The notes: generated from the sequence alone by a model not told the origin. Shown: positions 51,829 to 62,842, counted from the first letter of the stretch. The stretch: 64,000 nucleotides of DNA from Ectopseudomonas mendocina (GCF_016008875.1 NZ_JADTQG010000014.1:98934-162933); one strand, 5' to 3'. Program-made: numbers and translations.

Positions 51829-52968
51829 ATGACCACACCCTACCTGACCTCGCAGCACACCAGCAGCACGGACGCCGCCAGCGGTCTGCGGCTCGGTGGC
51901 GACTGGACGCTGGCCCACTACAGCCAGCTCGAACCCCAGGTGCTGGCGCTGCGCGAACGCCTGCGCGGCGAGGAGAACGTCGACCTCGGCGAACTGACCG
52001 CGCTGGATACAGCCGGTGCGGCGCTGCTGGTGGAGCTGTTCGGCAGTGAGCGCCTGCATCAGCTCACGCAGCAGGCCGATATCTGCGAGCAACGCCGCGC
52101 CTTGCTGCTGACGGTGGCCAACGCCATGGCCGAAAGCGCACAAGCGCAGCCCGCGCCGGAGCCATCCGTACTGCGTGAAGTGCTCGGCCACATCGGCGAA
52201 GTCGTCGAGAGCATGTGGCACCAGGGCCGGGCGCTGCTCGGCTTCATGGGCCTGACCCTGGTCAGCATGCTGGCGATCCTGGTGCGCCCCACGCGCTGGC
52301 GCCTGACTTCGCTGGCCGCGCATCTGGAACAGTGCGGGCTGAATGCCGTGCCCATCGTCGCCCTGCTGACCTTTCTGGTCGGTGCCGTGGTGGCCTTCCT
52401 CGGCGCCACCATCCTCGCCGACTTCGGCGCCACCATCTACACAGTGAACCTGGTGGCCTTTTCCTTCCTGCGCGAATTCGGCGTACTGCTGACCGCGATT
52501 CTGATGGCCGGGCGCACCGCCAGCGCCTTCACCGCGCAGATCGGCTCGATGAAGGCCAACGAGGAAATCGACGCCATTCGCACCCTGGGCCTGAGCCCCG
52601 TCGAACTGCTGGTGCTGCCGCGCGTGTTCGCCATGCTCATCGCCCTGCCGATCCTGACCTTCATCGCCATGCTCAGCGGCATACTCGGCGGCGGTCTGGT
52701 GTGCGCGGTAGCCCTGGATATTCCGACGGCCATGTACCTGTCGATCCTGCAGGACAGCGACCTGCTGCGGCATTTCCTGGTCGGCCTGCTCAAGGCGCCG
52801 ATTTTCGCCTTCCTGATCGCCCTGATCGGCTGCCTGGAAGGCTTCAAGGTCAGCGGCAGCGCACAGTCGGTGGGTGAACACACCACCTCGGCGGTGGTGC
52901 AGTCGATCTTCGTGGTAATCCTGCTCGACGCCCTGGCCGCACTGTTTCTGATGGAGATGGGCTGGTGA
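51829..52968 (+). CDS. MlaE-type ABC permease with fused N-terminal STAS domain
   Basis: 379 residues. Residues ~10-100 form a STAS-like domain (LRLGGDWTLAHYSQLEPQVL, NVDLGELTALDTAGAALLVE), the role played by separate MlaB in E. coli. The MlaE permease follows with about five membrane helices and the signature IGSMKANEEIDAIRTLGLSP. It belongs to MCE lipid transport systems of the inner membrane. A GTG at 51823 is also in frame; ATG 51829 is preferred but the ribosome site is poor either way. It overlaps the ATPase start by 4 bp. Confidence 0.92.
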   Translation: MTTPYLTSQHTSSTDAASGLRLGGDWTLAHYSQLEPQVLALRERLRGEENVDLGELTALDTAGAALLVELFGSERLHQLTQQADICEQRRALLLTVANAMAESAQAQPAPEPSVLREVLGHIGEVVESMWHQGRALLGFMGLTLVSMLAILVRPTRWRLTSLAAHLEQCGLNAVPIVALLTFLVGAVVAFLGATILADFGATIYTVNLVAFSFLREFGVLLTAILMAGRTASAFTAQIGSMKANEEIDAIRTLGLSPVELLVLPRVFAMLIALPILTFIAMLSGILGGGLVCAVALDIPTAMYLSILQDSDLLRHFLVGLLKAPIFAFLIALIGCLEGFKVSGSAQSVGEHTTSAVVQSIFVVILLDALAALFLMEMGW

Positions 52969-53750
52969 GCCGGGACAAGATCATCGAGGTACGCGATCTG
53001 AGCAACCGCTTCGGCAGCCAGGTAGTACACGAACATCTGGATTTCGATCTGTATCGCGGCGAGATTCTCGGCGTGGTCGGCGGCTCGGGGACCGGCAAGT
53101 CGGTGCTGCTGCGCAGCATCGTCGGTTTGCGCCGGCCCAACGCGGGGACCGTGCGGGTGTTCGGCGAGGAGCTGCTGAACCTGCCGGCCGAACGCCGCTC
53201 GCAGCTGGAGCGGCGCTTCGGCGTGCTCTACCAGCGCGGTGCGCTGTTCTCCTCGCTGACGGTCAGCGAGAACATCGCCCTGCCGCTGATCGAGCATGCC
53301 GGCCTGTCACGCGCCGCGGCCGAGCGCCTGGCGCGGGTCAAGATCGCCCTGGCCGGCCTGCCCCAGGATGCCGGCAGCAAATACCCCAGTTCGCTGTCCG
53401 GCGGCATGGTCAAACGTGCCGCCCTGGCCCGCGCCCTGGCGCTCGACCCGGACATCCTGTTCCTCGACGAGCCCACCGCCGGCCTCGACCCAATCGGAGC
53501 GGCGGCCTTCGACCAATTGATCCGCACCCTCAGCGACAGCCTGGGTCTGAGTGTATTTCTGGTGACCCACGACCTGGACACGCTCTACAGCATCTGCGAT
53601 CGCGTCGCGGTACTGGCGCAGAAAAAGGTGCTGGTGGCCGACCGCCTGGACGTGGTGGCCGCCACCGACGATGCCTGGATCCAGGAATATTTTCACGGCC
53701 CGCGCGGACGCGCGGCCGCACAGGCCGCTACGGCGGCAGGGAGTCAATGA
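52965..53750 (+). CDS. MlaF-type ABC transporter ATPase
   Basis: 261 residues, GTG start inside the permease end. Walker A is VVGGSGTGKSVLLRSI, the Q-loop is near VLYQRGALFSSLTV, the ABC signature is SSLSGGMVKRAALARAL, Walker B is ILFLDEPTAGLDP, and the H-loop is VTHDLDT. It energises the lipid transporter. Its stop is directly followed by the start of the MCE gene. Confidence 0.94.
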   Translation: MSRDKIIEVRDLSNRFGSQVVHEHLDFDLYRGEILGVVGGSGTGKSVLLRSIVGLRRPNAGTVRVFGEELLNLPAERRSQLERRFGVLYQRGALFSSLTVSENIALPLIEHAGLSRAAAERLARVKIALAGLPQDAGSKYPSSLSGGMVKRAALARALALDPDILFLDEPTAGLDPIGAAAFDQLIRTLSDSLGLSVFLVTHDLDTLYSICDRVAVLAQKKVLVADRLDVVAATDDAWIQEYFHGPRGRAAAQAATAAGSQ

Positions 53751-54668
53751 ATGGAACCCAGAGCCCATCACGTACTGATCGGCCTGTTCACCGTGCTCAC
53801 GGTCGGCGCTGCGCTGCTGTTCGGCCTTTGGCTAAACAGGGCCGGGGCGGACAGCGCCGTGACTGATTACGAGGTGATCTTCAACGAGGCGGTCACCGGC
53901 CTGTCACAGGGCAGCGCGGTGCAATACAGCGGCATCAAGATCGGCGATGTGATCAGCCTCGGCCTCGATCCCAATGACCCGCGCACCGTACGCGCACGCA
54001 TCCGTGTCGTCGGCCAGACACCGATCAAGGAAGATACCCGCGCACGCCTGGCGATCACCGGCATCACCGGCCTCGCGGTCATCCAGCTGCACGGCGGCAG
54101 CCCCGAGAGCCCGCCGTTGGAGGGCAAGGATGGCCAGCCCGGGATCATCATTGCCGACCGCTCGCCGCTTTCACGGCTGATGGCCAACGGCGAGGACCTG
54201 GTCAGCAACATCACCCGTCTGCTCAACCGCGCCAACCGCATTCTCTCGCGCGAGAACGCCGAGCGCGTGTCACGCACCCTGGAAAACCTCGAGCAGGTCA
54301 CCGCCGGCATCGCCGGGCAGCGTGACGAACTCAGCGCCGCACTGCAGCAGGTCGGCGTCGCCACTCAGGAAGCCGCCGAACTGATGCGCACGGCCAATCG
54401 CCTGCTCGACGATCAGGGCAGCCAGGTGCTGGAGAACGCCGAGCGCCTGATGGCCTCGCTGGAGCGCAGCAGCCGCAATATCGAGCAATTGCTGCAGAAC
54501 AACCGCGGCGCGCTGGACAGCGGCATGCAGGGCCTTGGCAATCTGGGCCCGACGATCAGCGAGCTGCGCGAAACCCTCGGCGCCCTGCGCGGTTTCTCTC
54601 GCCGCCTGGAGCAGGACCCCAGCGGCTACCTGCTGCGCAGCGACAGCATCAAGGAGTTCCAACCATGA
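53751..54668 (+). CDS. MlaD/PqiB-like MCE-domain protein
   Basis: 305 residues. One N-terminal membrane helix (about 8-28) anchors a periplasmic MCE domain (about 40-118; EVIFNEAVTGLSQGSAVQYS, GIKIGDVISLGLDPND, then TRARLAITGITGLAVIQLHG). A long helical region (about 150-290) should form a coiled-coil tube or bundle. The single MCE domain and long helix resemble LetB/YebT-free, Mla-like systems found in Pseudomonas. It overlaps the lipoprotein gene by 4 bp. Confidence 0.92.
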   Translation: MEPRAHHVLIGLFTVLTVGAALLFGLWLNRAGADSAVTDYEVIFNEAVTGLSQGSAVQYSGIKIGDVISLGLDPNDPRTVRARIRVVGQTPIKEDTRARLAITGITGLAVIQLHGGSPESPPLEGKDGQPGIIIADRSPLSRLMANGEDLVSNITRLLNRANRILSRENAERVSRTLENLEQVTAGIAGQRDELSAALQQVGVATQEAAELMRTANRLLDDQGSQVLENAERLMASLERSSRNIEQLLQNNRGALDSGMQGLGNLGPTISELRETLGALRGFSRRLEQDPSGYLLRSDSIKEFQP

Positions 54669-55261
54669 AGCATCTCACCCTGTTGCTGGCTGCCGCCCTG
54701 CTAAGCGCCTGCTCGCTCCTGCCGCAGAGCGAGCCGCTGGATATTTACTTGCTGCCGGGCAGCACGCTGCCGGCCCAGACGCAACGCGTCGACTGGTCAT
54801 TGCGGGTGAACAGCCCGGTCAGCAGCCAGTTGCTCGACGGCACGCGCATCGTCGTGCTGCCCGAGCCTGGCCTGGTCAACACCTACCAGGGCGTACGCTG
54901 GAGCGAGCGCACGCCGCAGTTGCTGCGCAGCCGCCTGCTCGACGCGTTTCAGGATGACGGCCGGATTCAGGCGCTGAGCAACGAGGACCAGCGCCTGCAA
55001 GCCGACCTGGAACTGGTCAGCGACCTGCGCAGCTTCCACAGCGAATACCGTGACGGCGTCCCCCACGCGCTGATCCGCCTCGAGGTCAACCTGGTCGATA
55101 CGCGCAGCCAGCAGATCATCGCCAGCCGTCGCTTCAGCGCCAGCCAGGCGGCGAGCGACACCGCGATGACTGCGGTGGTGGCGGCGTTCGGCCAGGCCGG
55201 CGATCGCCTGGCCCGGGAGTTGGTGGACTGGACGATGGCCGAAGGGCAGCGCAGCCGCTGA
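54665..55261 (+). CDS. ABC-type transport auxiliary lipoprotein (PqiC-like)
   Basis: 198 residues. The lipobox LLSAC places the lipidated Cys at residue 16, after a short signal. Ser follows Cys, which favours outer-membrane sorting. The mature part matches the ABC_trans_aux/PqiC family (DIYLLPGSTLPAQ, then VVLPEPGLVNTYQGVRWSER and ASRRFSASQAASD). It likely receives lipid or docks the MCE tube at the outer membrane, taking the place of MlaC/MlaA, which are absent here. It is the last gene of the operon. Confidence 0.9.
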   Translation: MKHLTLLLAAALLSACSLLPQSEPLDIYLLPGSTLPAQTQRVDWSLRVNSPVSSQLLDGTRIVVLPEPGLVNTYQGVRWSERTPQLLRSRLLDAFQDDGRIQALSNEDQRLQADLELVSDLRSFHSEYRDGVPHALIRLEVNLVDTRSQQIIASRRFSASQAASDTAMTAVVAAFGQAGDRLARELVDWTMAEGQRSR

Positions 55262-55286
55262 TTGACGGGTGGACAAACCTTACTCC

Positions 55287-55357
55287 GTGGGAGGCGCTTC
55301 AGCGGCGACGGCGCGGCGCTGATCGCTACCGCGCGAGCGTCGCAGCAGCCCCTCCCA
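55287..55357. repeat. Degenerate GTGGGAG inverted repeat
   Basis: gtgggaggcgcttcagcggc at the left and cagcagcccctccca at the right form an imperfect REP doublet between the convergent lipoprotein and recQ genes. Confidence 0.6.
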
Positions 55358-55374
55358 AAATTTGTGCTCTCTGG

Positions 55375-57297
<1,923 letters not shown>

Positions 57298-57358
57298 GCG
57301 CTGTCACTCCGTTGACCGCCGAATGAGCCCTCACCATAACGGCAAAGTGAGGAAAGTC

Positions 57359-57380
57359 GTAGCCCGGATGCAGTTCGGGG
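57359..57380. repeat. Single degenerate GTAGCCCGGATGCA half element
   Basis: gtagcccggatgcagttcgggg lies 62 bases upstream of recQ, next to the tandem array. Confidence 0.6.
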
Positions 57381-57409
57381 TTCTTTCGCATCGGGTGTGC
57401 CGAGGCCGG

Positions 57410-57898
57410 TAGGGGCGGATTTATCCGCGAAAGGAGCCCGCGCCGTGCTCGCAGGATGATCGCGAATGAATCGCTCCTACAAGAGCATCACGCAGCGTCC
57501 GCCTAGCCTGTAGGAGCGGATTTATCCGCGAAAAAGGGCCCGCGCCGTGTCCACAGGATGATCGCGAATAAATTCGCTCCTACAAAGAGCATCACGCAGC
57601 GTGCGCCTAGCCTGTAGGAGCGGATTTATCCGCAAAAAAGGACCGGCGCCGTGCCCGCAGGATGATCGCGAATAAATTCGCTCCTACAAAGAGCATCACG
57701 CAGCCTACGCCTGGCCTGTAGGAGCGGATTTATCCGCGAGAGAGGCCCGCGCCGTGCCCGCAGGAGGATCGCGAATAAATTCGCTCCTACAAGAGCTTCA
57801 CGCAGCCTGCGCCTGGCCTGTAGGAGCGGATTTATCCGCAAAAAAGGGCCCGCGCCGTGCTCGCAGGAGGATCGCGAATAAATTCGCTCCTACAAGAG
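57410..57898. repeat. Tandem array of five ~102-bp REP doublets upstream of recQ
   Basis: Units start at 57410, 57511, 57615, 57719 and 57821. Each has a forward half taggagcggatttatccgcg, a ~27-bp spacer built on cgcgccgtg...gcagga, an inverted half tcgcgaataaattcgctcct, and a ~28-bp linker (gagcatcacgcagc...gcct). This 735-bp space between recQ and pckA has no gene; besides the array it holds one further hairpin and the pckA terminator. Confidence 0.92.
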
Positions 57899-57913
57899 CG
57901 TGACCGCAGTCTC

Positions 57914-57966
57914 GTAGGGCGGGTGCAACCCGCCGCTCCGGCCATGGCGGGTTTCACCCGCCCTAC
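57914..57966. repeat. Palindromic repeat, GTAGGGCGGGTGCAACCCGCC family
   Basis: A 53-bp hairpin with the same outer halves as the element at 29172-29224; the two are nearly identical outside the loop. Confidence 0.82.
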
Positions 57967-57987
57967 GCCTGCTCATGGCCCACCAAC

Positions 57988-58015
57988 GACAAAGCCGCCC
58001 GAAGGCGGCTTTGTC
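57988..58015 (-). terminator. Terminator of pckA
   Basis: gacaaagccgcc and ggcggctttgtc form a perfect 12-bp stem with loop cgaa, 17 bases past the pckA stop in the minus direction. The T-run is short and inside the stem. Confidence 0.78.
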
Positions 58016-58032
58016 AGAGAACGCGGCTCAGC

Positions 58033-59574
58033 TTACAGCTGCGGGCCGGCGTTCTTGATCGCTTCGCTGACATCGAACTTCTGGAAGTTGTCGATGAACA
58101 GCTTGGCCAGGCCCTTGGCGGCTTCGTCGTAGGCGTTCTTGTCAGCCCAGGTGTTGCGCGGGTTGAGCAGGTTGGTCTCGACGCCCGGAACGGCCTTGGG
58201 CACGTCCAGGTTGATGATCGGCAGGTGCTCGGTCTCGGCACCGATCAGCGCGCCGCTCTGGATGGCAGCGATCACACCACGGGTGGTGGGGATGTTGAAA
58301 CGCTTGCCGACGCCGTAGCCACCGCCGGTCCAGCCGGTGTTGACCAGGTAGACCTTGGAGCCGAAGGCGTTGATGCGCTTGATCAGCAGCTCGGCGTAGA
58401 CGCCGGCCGGACGCGGGAAGAACGGCGCGCCGAAGCAGGTGGAGAAGGTCGACTTGATGCCGCCGCCCGAACCCATTTCGGTGGAACCGACCAGCGCGGT
58501 GTAGCCGGACAGGAAGTGGTAGGCCGCCTGCTCGTTGTTGAGGATCGACACCGGCGGCAGTACGCCAGTCAGGTCGCAGGTCAGGAAGATAACGGCGTTC
58601 GGCTCGCCGCCCAGGTTCTTCTCGCTGCGCTTCTCGACGTACTCCAGCGGGTAGGCCGCGCGGCTGTTCTGGGTCAGGCTGTCATCGGCGTAATCCGGGG
58701 TGCGGGCGTCGTCGAGCACGACGTTCTCCAGTACGGTGCCGAACTGGATGGCTTTCCAGATCACCGGCTCGTTCTTCTCGGACAGGTCGATGCACTTGGC
58801 GTAGCAGCCGCCTTCGATGTTGAACACCACGCCTTCGCCCCAACCGTGTTCGTCGTCACCGATCAGGTAACGCGACTCGTCGGCGGACAGGGTGGTCTTG
58901 CCGGTGCCAGACAGGCCGAAGAACAGGGTCACGTCGCCTTCTTCGCCGATGTTGGCGGCGCAGTGCATTGGCAGCACGTCTTTTTCCGGCAGCAGGAAGT
59001 TCTGCACGGAGAACATGGCCTTCTTCATTTCACCGGCGTAACGCATGCCGGCGATCAGCACTTTCTTGGCAGCGAAGTTGATGATCACGCAGCCATCGGA
59101 ATTGGTGCCGTCACGCTCAGGCACGCACTCGAAGTTGGCGACGTTGAGGATCTGCCACTCGGCCTTGGCCGACGGGTTGTAGGCGCTCGGGTTGATGAAC
59201 AGCTGACGGCCGAACAGGTTCTGCCAGGCGGTGGCAGTGGTCATTTTCACCGGTAGGTAGTGCTCTTCGGCAGAGCCAACATGCACGTGGGAAACGAAGT
59301 GTTCCTGGGCATCGTTGAAGGCGGCGACGAGATCCCACAGGGCATCGAACTTGTCGGCCGGGAACGGACGGTTGATGTTGCCCCAGGCGATCTGCGCCTC
59401 GGTGCTCGGCTCCTGAACGATGAAACGATCAGCCGGCGAGCGGCCAGTGCGATGACCGGTGCGTACGACCAGCGCGCCGTTGGCGGCCAGTTCCCCTTCA
59501 CCGCGGCGAATGGCTTCTTCGACCAGTTGCGCGGCGCTGATGTCGGTGTACACGGCGTTGTTGGCTTGCGTCAT
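58033..59574 (-). CDS. pckA: Phosphoenolpyruvate carboxykinase (ATP)
   Basis: 513 residues. It converts oxaloacetate to phosphoenolpyruvate at the start of gluconeogenesis. The ATP-binding kinase loop is [15 protein letters not shown], the metal-binding segment includes [20 protein letters not shown], and the substrate segment [18 protein letters not shown] is present. ATG 59574 ([11 protein letters not shown]) is preferred over an open frame to 59637, which includes an upstream inverted repeat. The gene is monocistronic with its own terminator. Confidence 0.97.
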   Translation of the reverse strand: MTQANNAVYTDISAAQLVEEAIRRGEGELAANGALVVRTGHRTGRSPADRFIVQEPSTEAQIAWGNINRPFPADKFDALWDLVAAFNDAQEHFVSHVHVGSAEEHYLPVKMTTATAWQNLFGRQLFINPSAYNPSAKAEWQILNVANFECVPERDGTNSDGCVIINFAAKKVLIAGMRYAGEMKKAMFSVQNFLLPEKDVLPMHCAANIGEEGDVTLFFGLSGTGKTTLSADESRYLIGDDEHGWGEGVVFNIEGGCYAKCIDLSEKNEPVIWKAIQFGTVLENVVLDDARTPDYADDSLTQNSRAAYPLEYVEKRSEKNLGGEPNAVIFLTCDLTGVLPPVSILNNEQAAYHFLSGYTALVGSTEMGSGGGIKSTFSTCFGAPFFPRPAGVYAELLIKRINAFGSKVYLVNTGWTGGGYGVGKRFNIPTTRGVIAAIQSGALIGAETEHLPIINLDVPKAVPGVETNLLNPRNTWADKNAYDEAAKGLAKLFIDNFQKFDVSEAIKNAGPQL

Positions 59575-59614
59575 GAGGGTCCCCGTCGGCCGCTGGCCGA
59601 GTCTTCCGAACGTT

Positions 59615-59642
59615 GTGTAGTGCAGGGGCAACTGCACTACAC
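59615..59642. promoter_or_regulatory. Perfect 10-bp inverted repeat upstream of pckA
   Basis: gtgtagtgca (59615-59624) and tgcactacac (59633-59642) are exact inverses with an 8-base spacer, centred about 54 bases before the pckA start. It could be an operator or a leader hairpin. A second short inverted repeat, cgatag / ctatcg (59699-59717), lies nearer hslO. Confidence 0.6.
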
Positions 59643-59731
59643 GGTAAAAAAGTCGCGGGAGTATGCCAGAAAAGCGAACTGCTTGGCAGCCTCCGCTCCG
59701 ATAGAGAACGGCTATCGATCAGAAAAGTTCA

Positions 59732-60619
59732 TCAATGGCGGGTCTGCGACGGCGCTTCGCTACCGGCACCGGCGAACAGCTGAGCGATATCGGCGGCGTC
59801 GAAGGCATAGCGCTCGTTGCAGAACTGGCAATCGATCACCACGCTGCCGCCCTGCTCGGCCAGCAGCAGTTCGGCATCGGCCTGGCCGAGGCTGGCCAGG
59901 GCACTGGCGGAGCGCTCGCGCGAACAGCTGCAGCGGAACTGCAGCGGCTGCTCATCGAACAGGCGAACGTTTTCTTCGTGGTAAAGACGATGCAGCAGGG
60001 TCGGGTTGTCCAGACCGAGCAGTTCTTCGGCGGTCAGGGTGTCGGCCAGGGTCAGCACATGGTTCCAGCTCTCGGCACGTTCCTCGGCCTCGGTCTGGTG
60101 ATGCGCCGGCAGCTGTTGCAGCAGCAGGCCACGGGCGCGCTGGCCGTCAGCCTTGAGCCAGAAGCGGGTCGGCAGTTGCTCGGAGCTGGCGAAGTAGTTG
60201 GACAGGCACTCGGCCAGGTCCACACCCTCCAGGTCGACGATGCCCTGGTAACGCTGACCGTGGGTCGGGTCGATGGTGATGGCCAGCACGCCATTGGGCA
60301 TCAGGCTTTGCAGGTCGGCATCGGCGCCGATCTGTTCGGCCTCGTAGCGGGCGATGCCGCGCAGCTCACGGGCGCTGGAACATTCCACCATCAGCAGCGA
60401 CAGCGGGCCTTCAGCGCGGGCCTGCAGCACCAGCAGGCCGTCGAACTTCAGCGTACCGACCAGCAACGCGGCGGCAGCCATCATCTCGCCCAGCAGTTGC
60501 GCCACCGGCTGCGGGTAGGCGTGCTTGGCCAGCACATGGGCATAGCTCTCGCGTAGCGCGACCATCTCCCCACGCACATCGGTGTCGTCGAACAGGAAAC
60601 GTTGACTGAAGTCGTTCAT
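59732..60619 (-). CDS. hslO: Hsp33, redox-activated holdase chaperone
   Basis: 295 residues. The C-terminal zinc/redox centre has FRCSCSRE and then DCQFCNERY, the CxC-Xn-CxxC pattern that forms disulfides under oxidative stress. The N-terminal body has the family start [19 protein letters not shown] and later [23 protein letters not shown] 60619 (MNDFSQRF) is preferred over the open frame to 60715. The 157-bp gap to pckA separates the two minus-strand genes. Confidence 0.95.
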   Translation of the reverse strand: MNDFSQRFLFDDTDVRGEMVALRESYAHVLAKHAYPQPVAQLLGEMMAAAALLVGTLKFDGLLVLQARAEGPLSLLMVECSSARELRGIARYEAEQIGADADLQSLMPNGVLAITIDPTHGQRYQGIVDLEGVDLAECLSNYFASSEQLPTRFWLKADGQRARGLLLQQLPAHHQTEAEERAESWNHVLTLADTLTAEELLGLDNPTLLHRLYHEENVRLFDEQPLQFRCSCSRERSASALASLGQADAELLLAEQGGSVVIDCQFCNERYAFDAADIAQLFAGAGSEAPSQTRH

Positions 60620-60832
60620 AGCGGCTGGCCCAGGGTCTGAAAGGCTGGCGATTTTATGCACAAATGCCGACACAACCAAGGCCCGAACGTCATGTGATGT
60701 GGCTCTCGTGACCAATCCCGCCCCCTGAACCTCGACTGAACGATTGCGCTGCTGCCCTTGTGCTGGCGTCAGCCCTGCCTATCATCCGCGCGCCTGAGTA
60801 CGCCTGTTACATATCTGCAAAGGGACATCCCC

Positions 60833-61627
60833 ATGTCGAGCACGTTCATCAATCGCCACTGGCATCCCCGCGCCATGCTGGTCTGCCATATCGTGGCCCT
60901 CGTGCTGCTCGCCAGCTGGTTGTGGCAGCCCACGCGCGAGCTGTGGAACGGCTTCGACCTGTGGCTGTTCAAGCTGCTCAACGACCCGGTACATGCTGGC
61001 GGCCTGTGGGCGCATATCTGGGCCATCGGCAGCATGCGCCCGGTCGACGCCGGGGTCGGCGTGGTGATGCTGGCAGTGATGCTCAAGGCCGACCTGATCT
61101 TCACCGGTGTCCAGGTGCGCCGCGCGCTGTTCGCCTTCCTCGTCGCCCTGACGGTGATGCTGCTGATGCGCGTGCTGTTCGCCGACCTGGTCGAGTACAT
61201 GGGCTGGCAGCACGCCAGCCCGTCGCTGGTGGTGGACGGCAGCGCGCGCCTGACGGAAATGTTCCCGGCCTGGGAAGAACGCTGGGACCTGAAGGACAGC
61301 GCCAGCCGCAGCTTCCCCGGCGACCACGCTTCCGTGCTGCTGATCTGGGCCTACTTCATGAGTTTCTTCGCCCGCGGCTGGCGTCTGGCGCTGGTCTGGG
61401 CCATTAGCGTGATCGGCATTCTCCCGCGCCTGGTGGCCGGTGCCCACTGGGGCGCGGACGCCTTCGTTGGCGGCGTGCTCCTCAGCCTGCTGGCCCTGGC
61501 CTGGAGCTGCTACACCCCGCTGGGTTATCACGCCAGCGAATGGCTGGAGAAGATCACCCTGCCGATCACCTCACGCCTGGCCAAGCTGCCGCTGCTGGGC
61601 CGCATGAGCATCGTCAGCGGTCGCTGA
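60833..61627 (+). CDS. PAP2-family membrane phosphatase
   Basis: 264 residues with six predicted membrane helices. The phosphatase motifs are SFPGDHAS (motif 2, catalytic His) and RLVAGAHWGADAFVGG (motif 3), preceded by DLKDSASR. It should dephosphorylate a lipid phosphate such as undecaprenyl diphosphate or phosphatidate at the periplasmic face. aaaggga ten bases before ATG 60833 supports this start over the open frame from 60758. It holds the same place as PA5194 in PAO1, divergent from hslO. Confidence 0.88.
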   Translation: MSSTFINRHWHPRAMLVCHIVALVLLASWLWQPTRELWNGFDLWLFKLLNDPVHAGGLWAHIWAIGSMRPVDAGVGVVMLAVMLKADLIFTGVQVRRALFAFLVALTVMLLMRVLFADLVEYMGWQHASPSLVVDGSARLTEMFPAWEERWDLKDSASRSFPGDHASVLLIWAYFMSFFARGWRLALVWAISVIGILPRLVAGAHWGADAFVGGVLLSLLALAWSCYTPLGYHASEWLEKITLPITSRLAKLPLLGRMSIVSGR

Positions 61628-61707
61628 TGGCCCGGCCTCACTGCCACCCTGGGGGCGTCCGGGTGGTAGTGGGCGATGCGACTACGGGCCTCGGCCCAGC
61701 GCCTACC

Positions 61708-62334
61708 TGTGGGAGCGGACTTGTCCGCGAAGCTTTCCGGCAGCACCACCATTGCCCCGGTCGACGCCCATGCTGCGTTGACGCTGCTTTTCAGCACAGT
61801 CTGAGACAACCGCGCTGCCATATTCGCGGACAAGTCCGCTCCCACAAGAGCTCGCTATCCTGGTAGCCCCAACCACTGATCCGGTCGATGGGCATGCTGC
61901 GTTGAAGCCGCTCTTCAGCACAACCCGACAACCGCGCCGCCATATTCGCGGACAAGTCCGCTCCCACAAGAGCCCGCTATCCTGGTAGTCCCGACACTGA
62001 TTCGGTCGATGGGCATGCTGCGTTGACGCTGCTTTTTTACACAGCCCGACAACCGCGCCGCCATATTCGCGGACAAGTCCGCTCCCACAAGAGCCCGCTA
62101 TCCTGGTAGGCCCGACCACTGATCCGGTCGATGGGCAGGCTGCGTTGACGCTGCTTTTCAGCACAGTCTGAGACAACCGCGCCGCCATATTCGCGGACAA
62201 GTCCGCTCCCACAAGAGCTCGTTATCCTGGTAGCCCCGACCACTGATTCGGTCGATGGGCTGCTGCGTTGAAGCCGCTCTTCAGCACAGCCTGACAACCG
62301 CGCCGCCATGCTCGCGGACAAGTCCGCTCCCACA
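61708..62334. repeat. Tandem array of five ~122-bp units between the PAP2 gene and hslR
   Basis: One forward copy gtgggagcggacttgtccgc opens the array at about 61709. Inverted copies (ttcgcggacaagtccgctcc) follow at 61823, 61945, 62066, 62190 and 62311 (last with c for the first t), 121-124 bp apart, all in one direction, joined by ~98 bp of conserved sequence (cggtcgatgggcatgctgcg, then the ...gacaaccgcgccgccat end). This 722-bp space between convergent gene ends holds nothing else I can support. Confidence 0.92.
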
Positions 62335-62349
62335 GCTCTTCCGACGCTG

Positions 62350-62778
62350 CTATTCCTCGTCGGCCCAGGGATGGCGCATGCCACCCTCCTGATGCTCGTT
62401 GAACTGGTGGATCTGCCGGCGCTGCTTCTTGCTCGGCCGGCCATCGGTCTGTACGCCCATAGCGCCGGCCTTGCGCATCGCTGCAGCCTGTTCGCGGCGG
62501 GCAATGCTCTCTTCGGTTTCGCGATACAGCAGCTGCGCCTCGGGCGCGCCACGGCGAACGCTGGAGAGCGCCAGCACGACCACCGTGCGTTCATCGAAGC
62601 CGGTGCGCAGTACATACTCGTCGCCGACCTTCGGCTCCTTGCCCGGCTTGCAGCGGTCGCCGCGGTGATGCACCTTGCCACCTTCTATAGCGGCTTTGGC
62701 CAGGGCTCGGGTCTTATAGAAGCGCGCCGCCCACAGCCATTTATCCAGGCGCACCTTGTCGTCTTCTTTTTCGCTCAT
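62350..62778 (-). CDS. hslR: HslR, heat-shock 15-kDa ribosome-associated protein (S4 domain)
   Basis: 142 residues. The S4 RNA-binding domain is VRLDKWLWAARFYKTRALAK followed by AAIEGGKVHHRG. The C-terminal tail is basic (GRPSKKQRRQIHQF). HslR (Hsp15) binds stalled 50S subunits carrying nascent chains and frees them for reuse. ATG 62778 (MSEKEDDK) is chosen over an open frame to 62859. It is divergent from rimB and its end faces the tandem array. Confidence 0.94.
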   Translation of the reverse strand: MSEKEDDKVRLDKWLWAARFYKTRALAKAAIEGGKVHHRGDRCKPGKEPKVGDEYVLRTGFDERTVVVLALSSVRRGAPEAQLLYRETEESIARREQAAAMRKAGAMGVQTDGRPSKKQRRQIHQFNEHQEGGMRHPWADEE

Positions 62779-62822
62779 CTCACACTCTGAAGGGGTTGGG
62801 CATTCGCACGCGCGGCGGATGC

Positions 62823-62842
62823 AGTTGTCACACGACACAACT
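62823..62842. promoter_or_regulatory. Inverted repeat in the hslR/rimB divergent promoter region
   Basis: agttgt (62823-62828) and acaact (62837-62842) are exact inverses with an 8-base spacer, directly followed by tagaat (62842-62847), a possible -10 box for rimB. Confidence 0.4.

Noticed and set aside
57410..57898. CRISPR array
   Set aside because: The regularly spaced elements are palindromic halves in both orientations and the intervening sequences are near-identical, whereas CRISPR spacers are unique. No cas gene nearby.
61708..62334. CRISPR array
   Set aside because: The ~98-bp intervals are conserved copies rather than unique spacers and are too long.
61703..62681. Open frames encoding repeated MGADLSANMAARLS-type peptides on the minus strand
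   Set aside because: They translate the tandem REP array; the repeats are explained by DNA palindromes, occur in non-coding gaps elsewhere, and the second frame runs into hslR out of frame.
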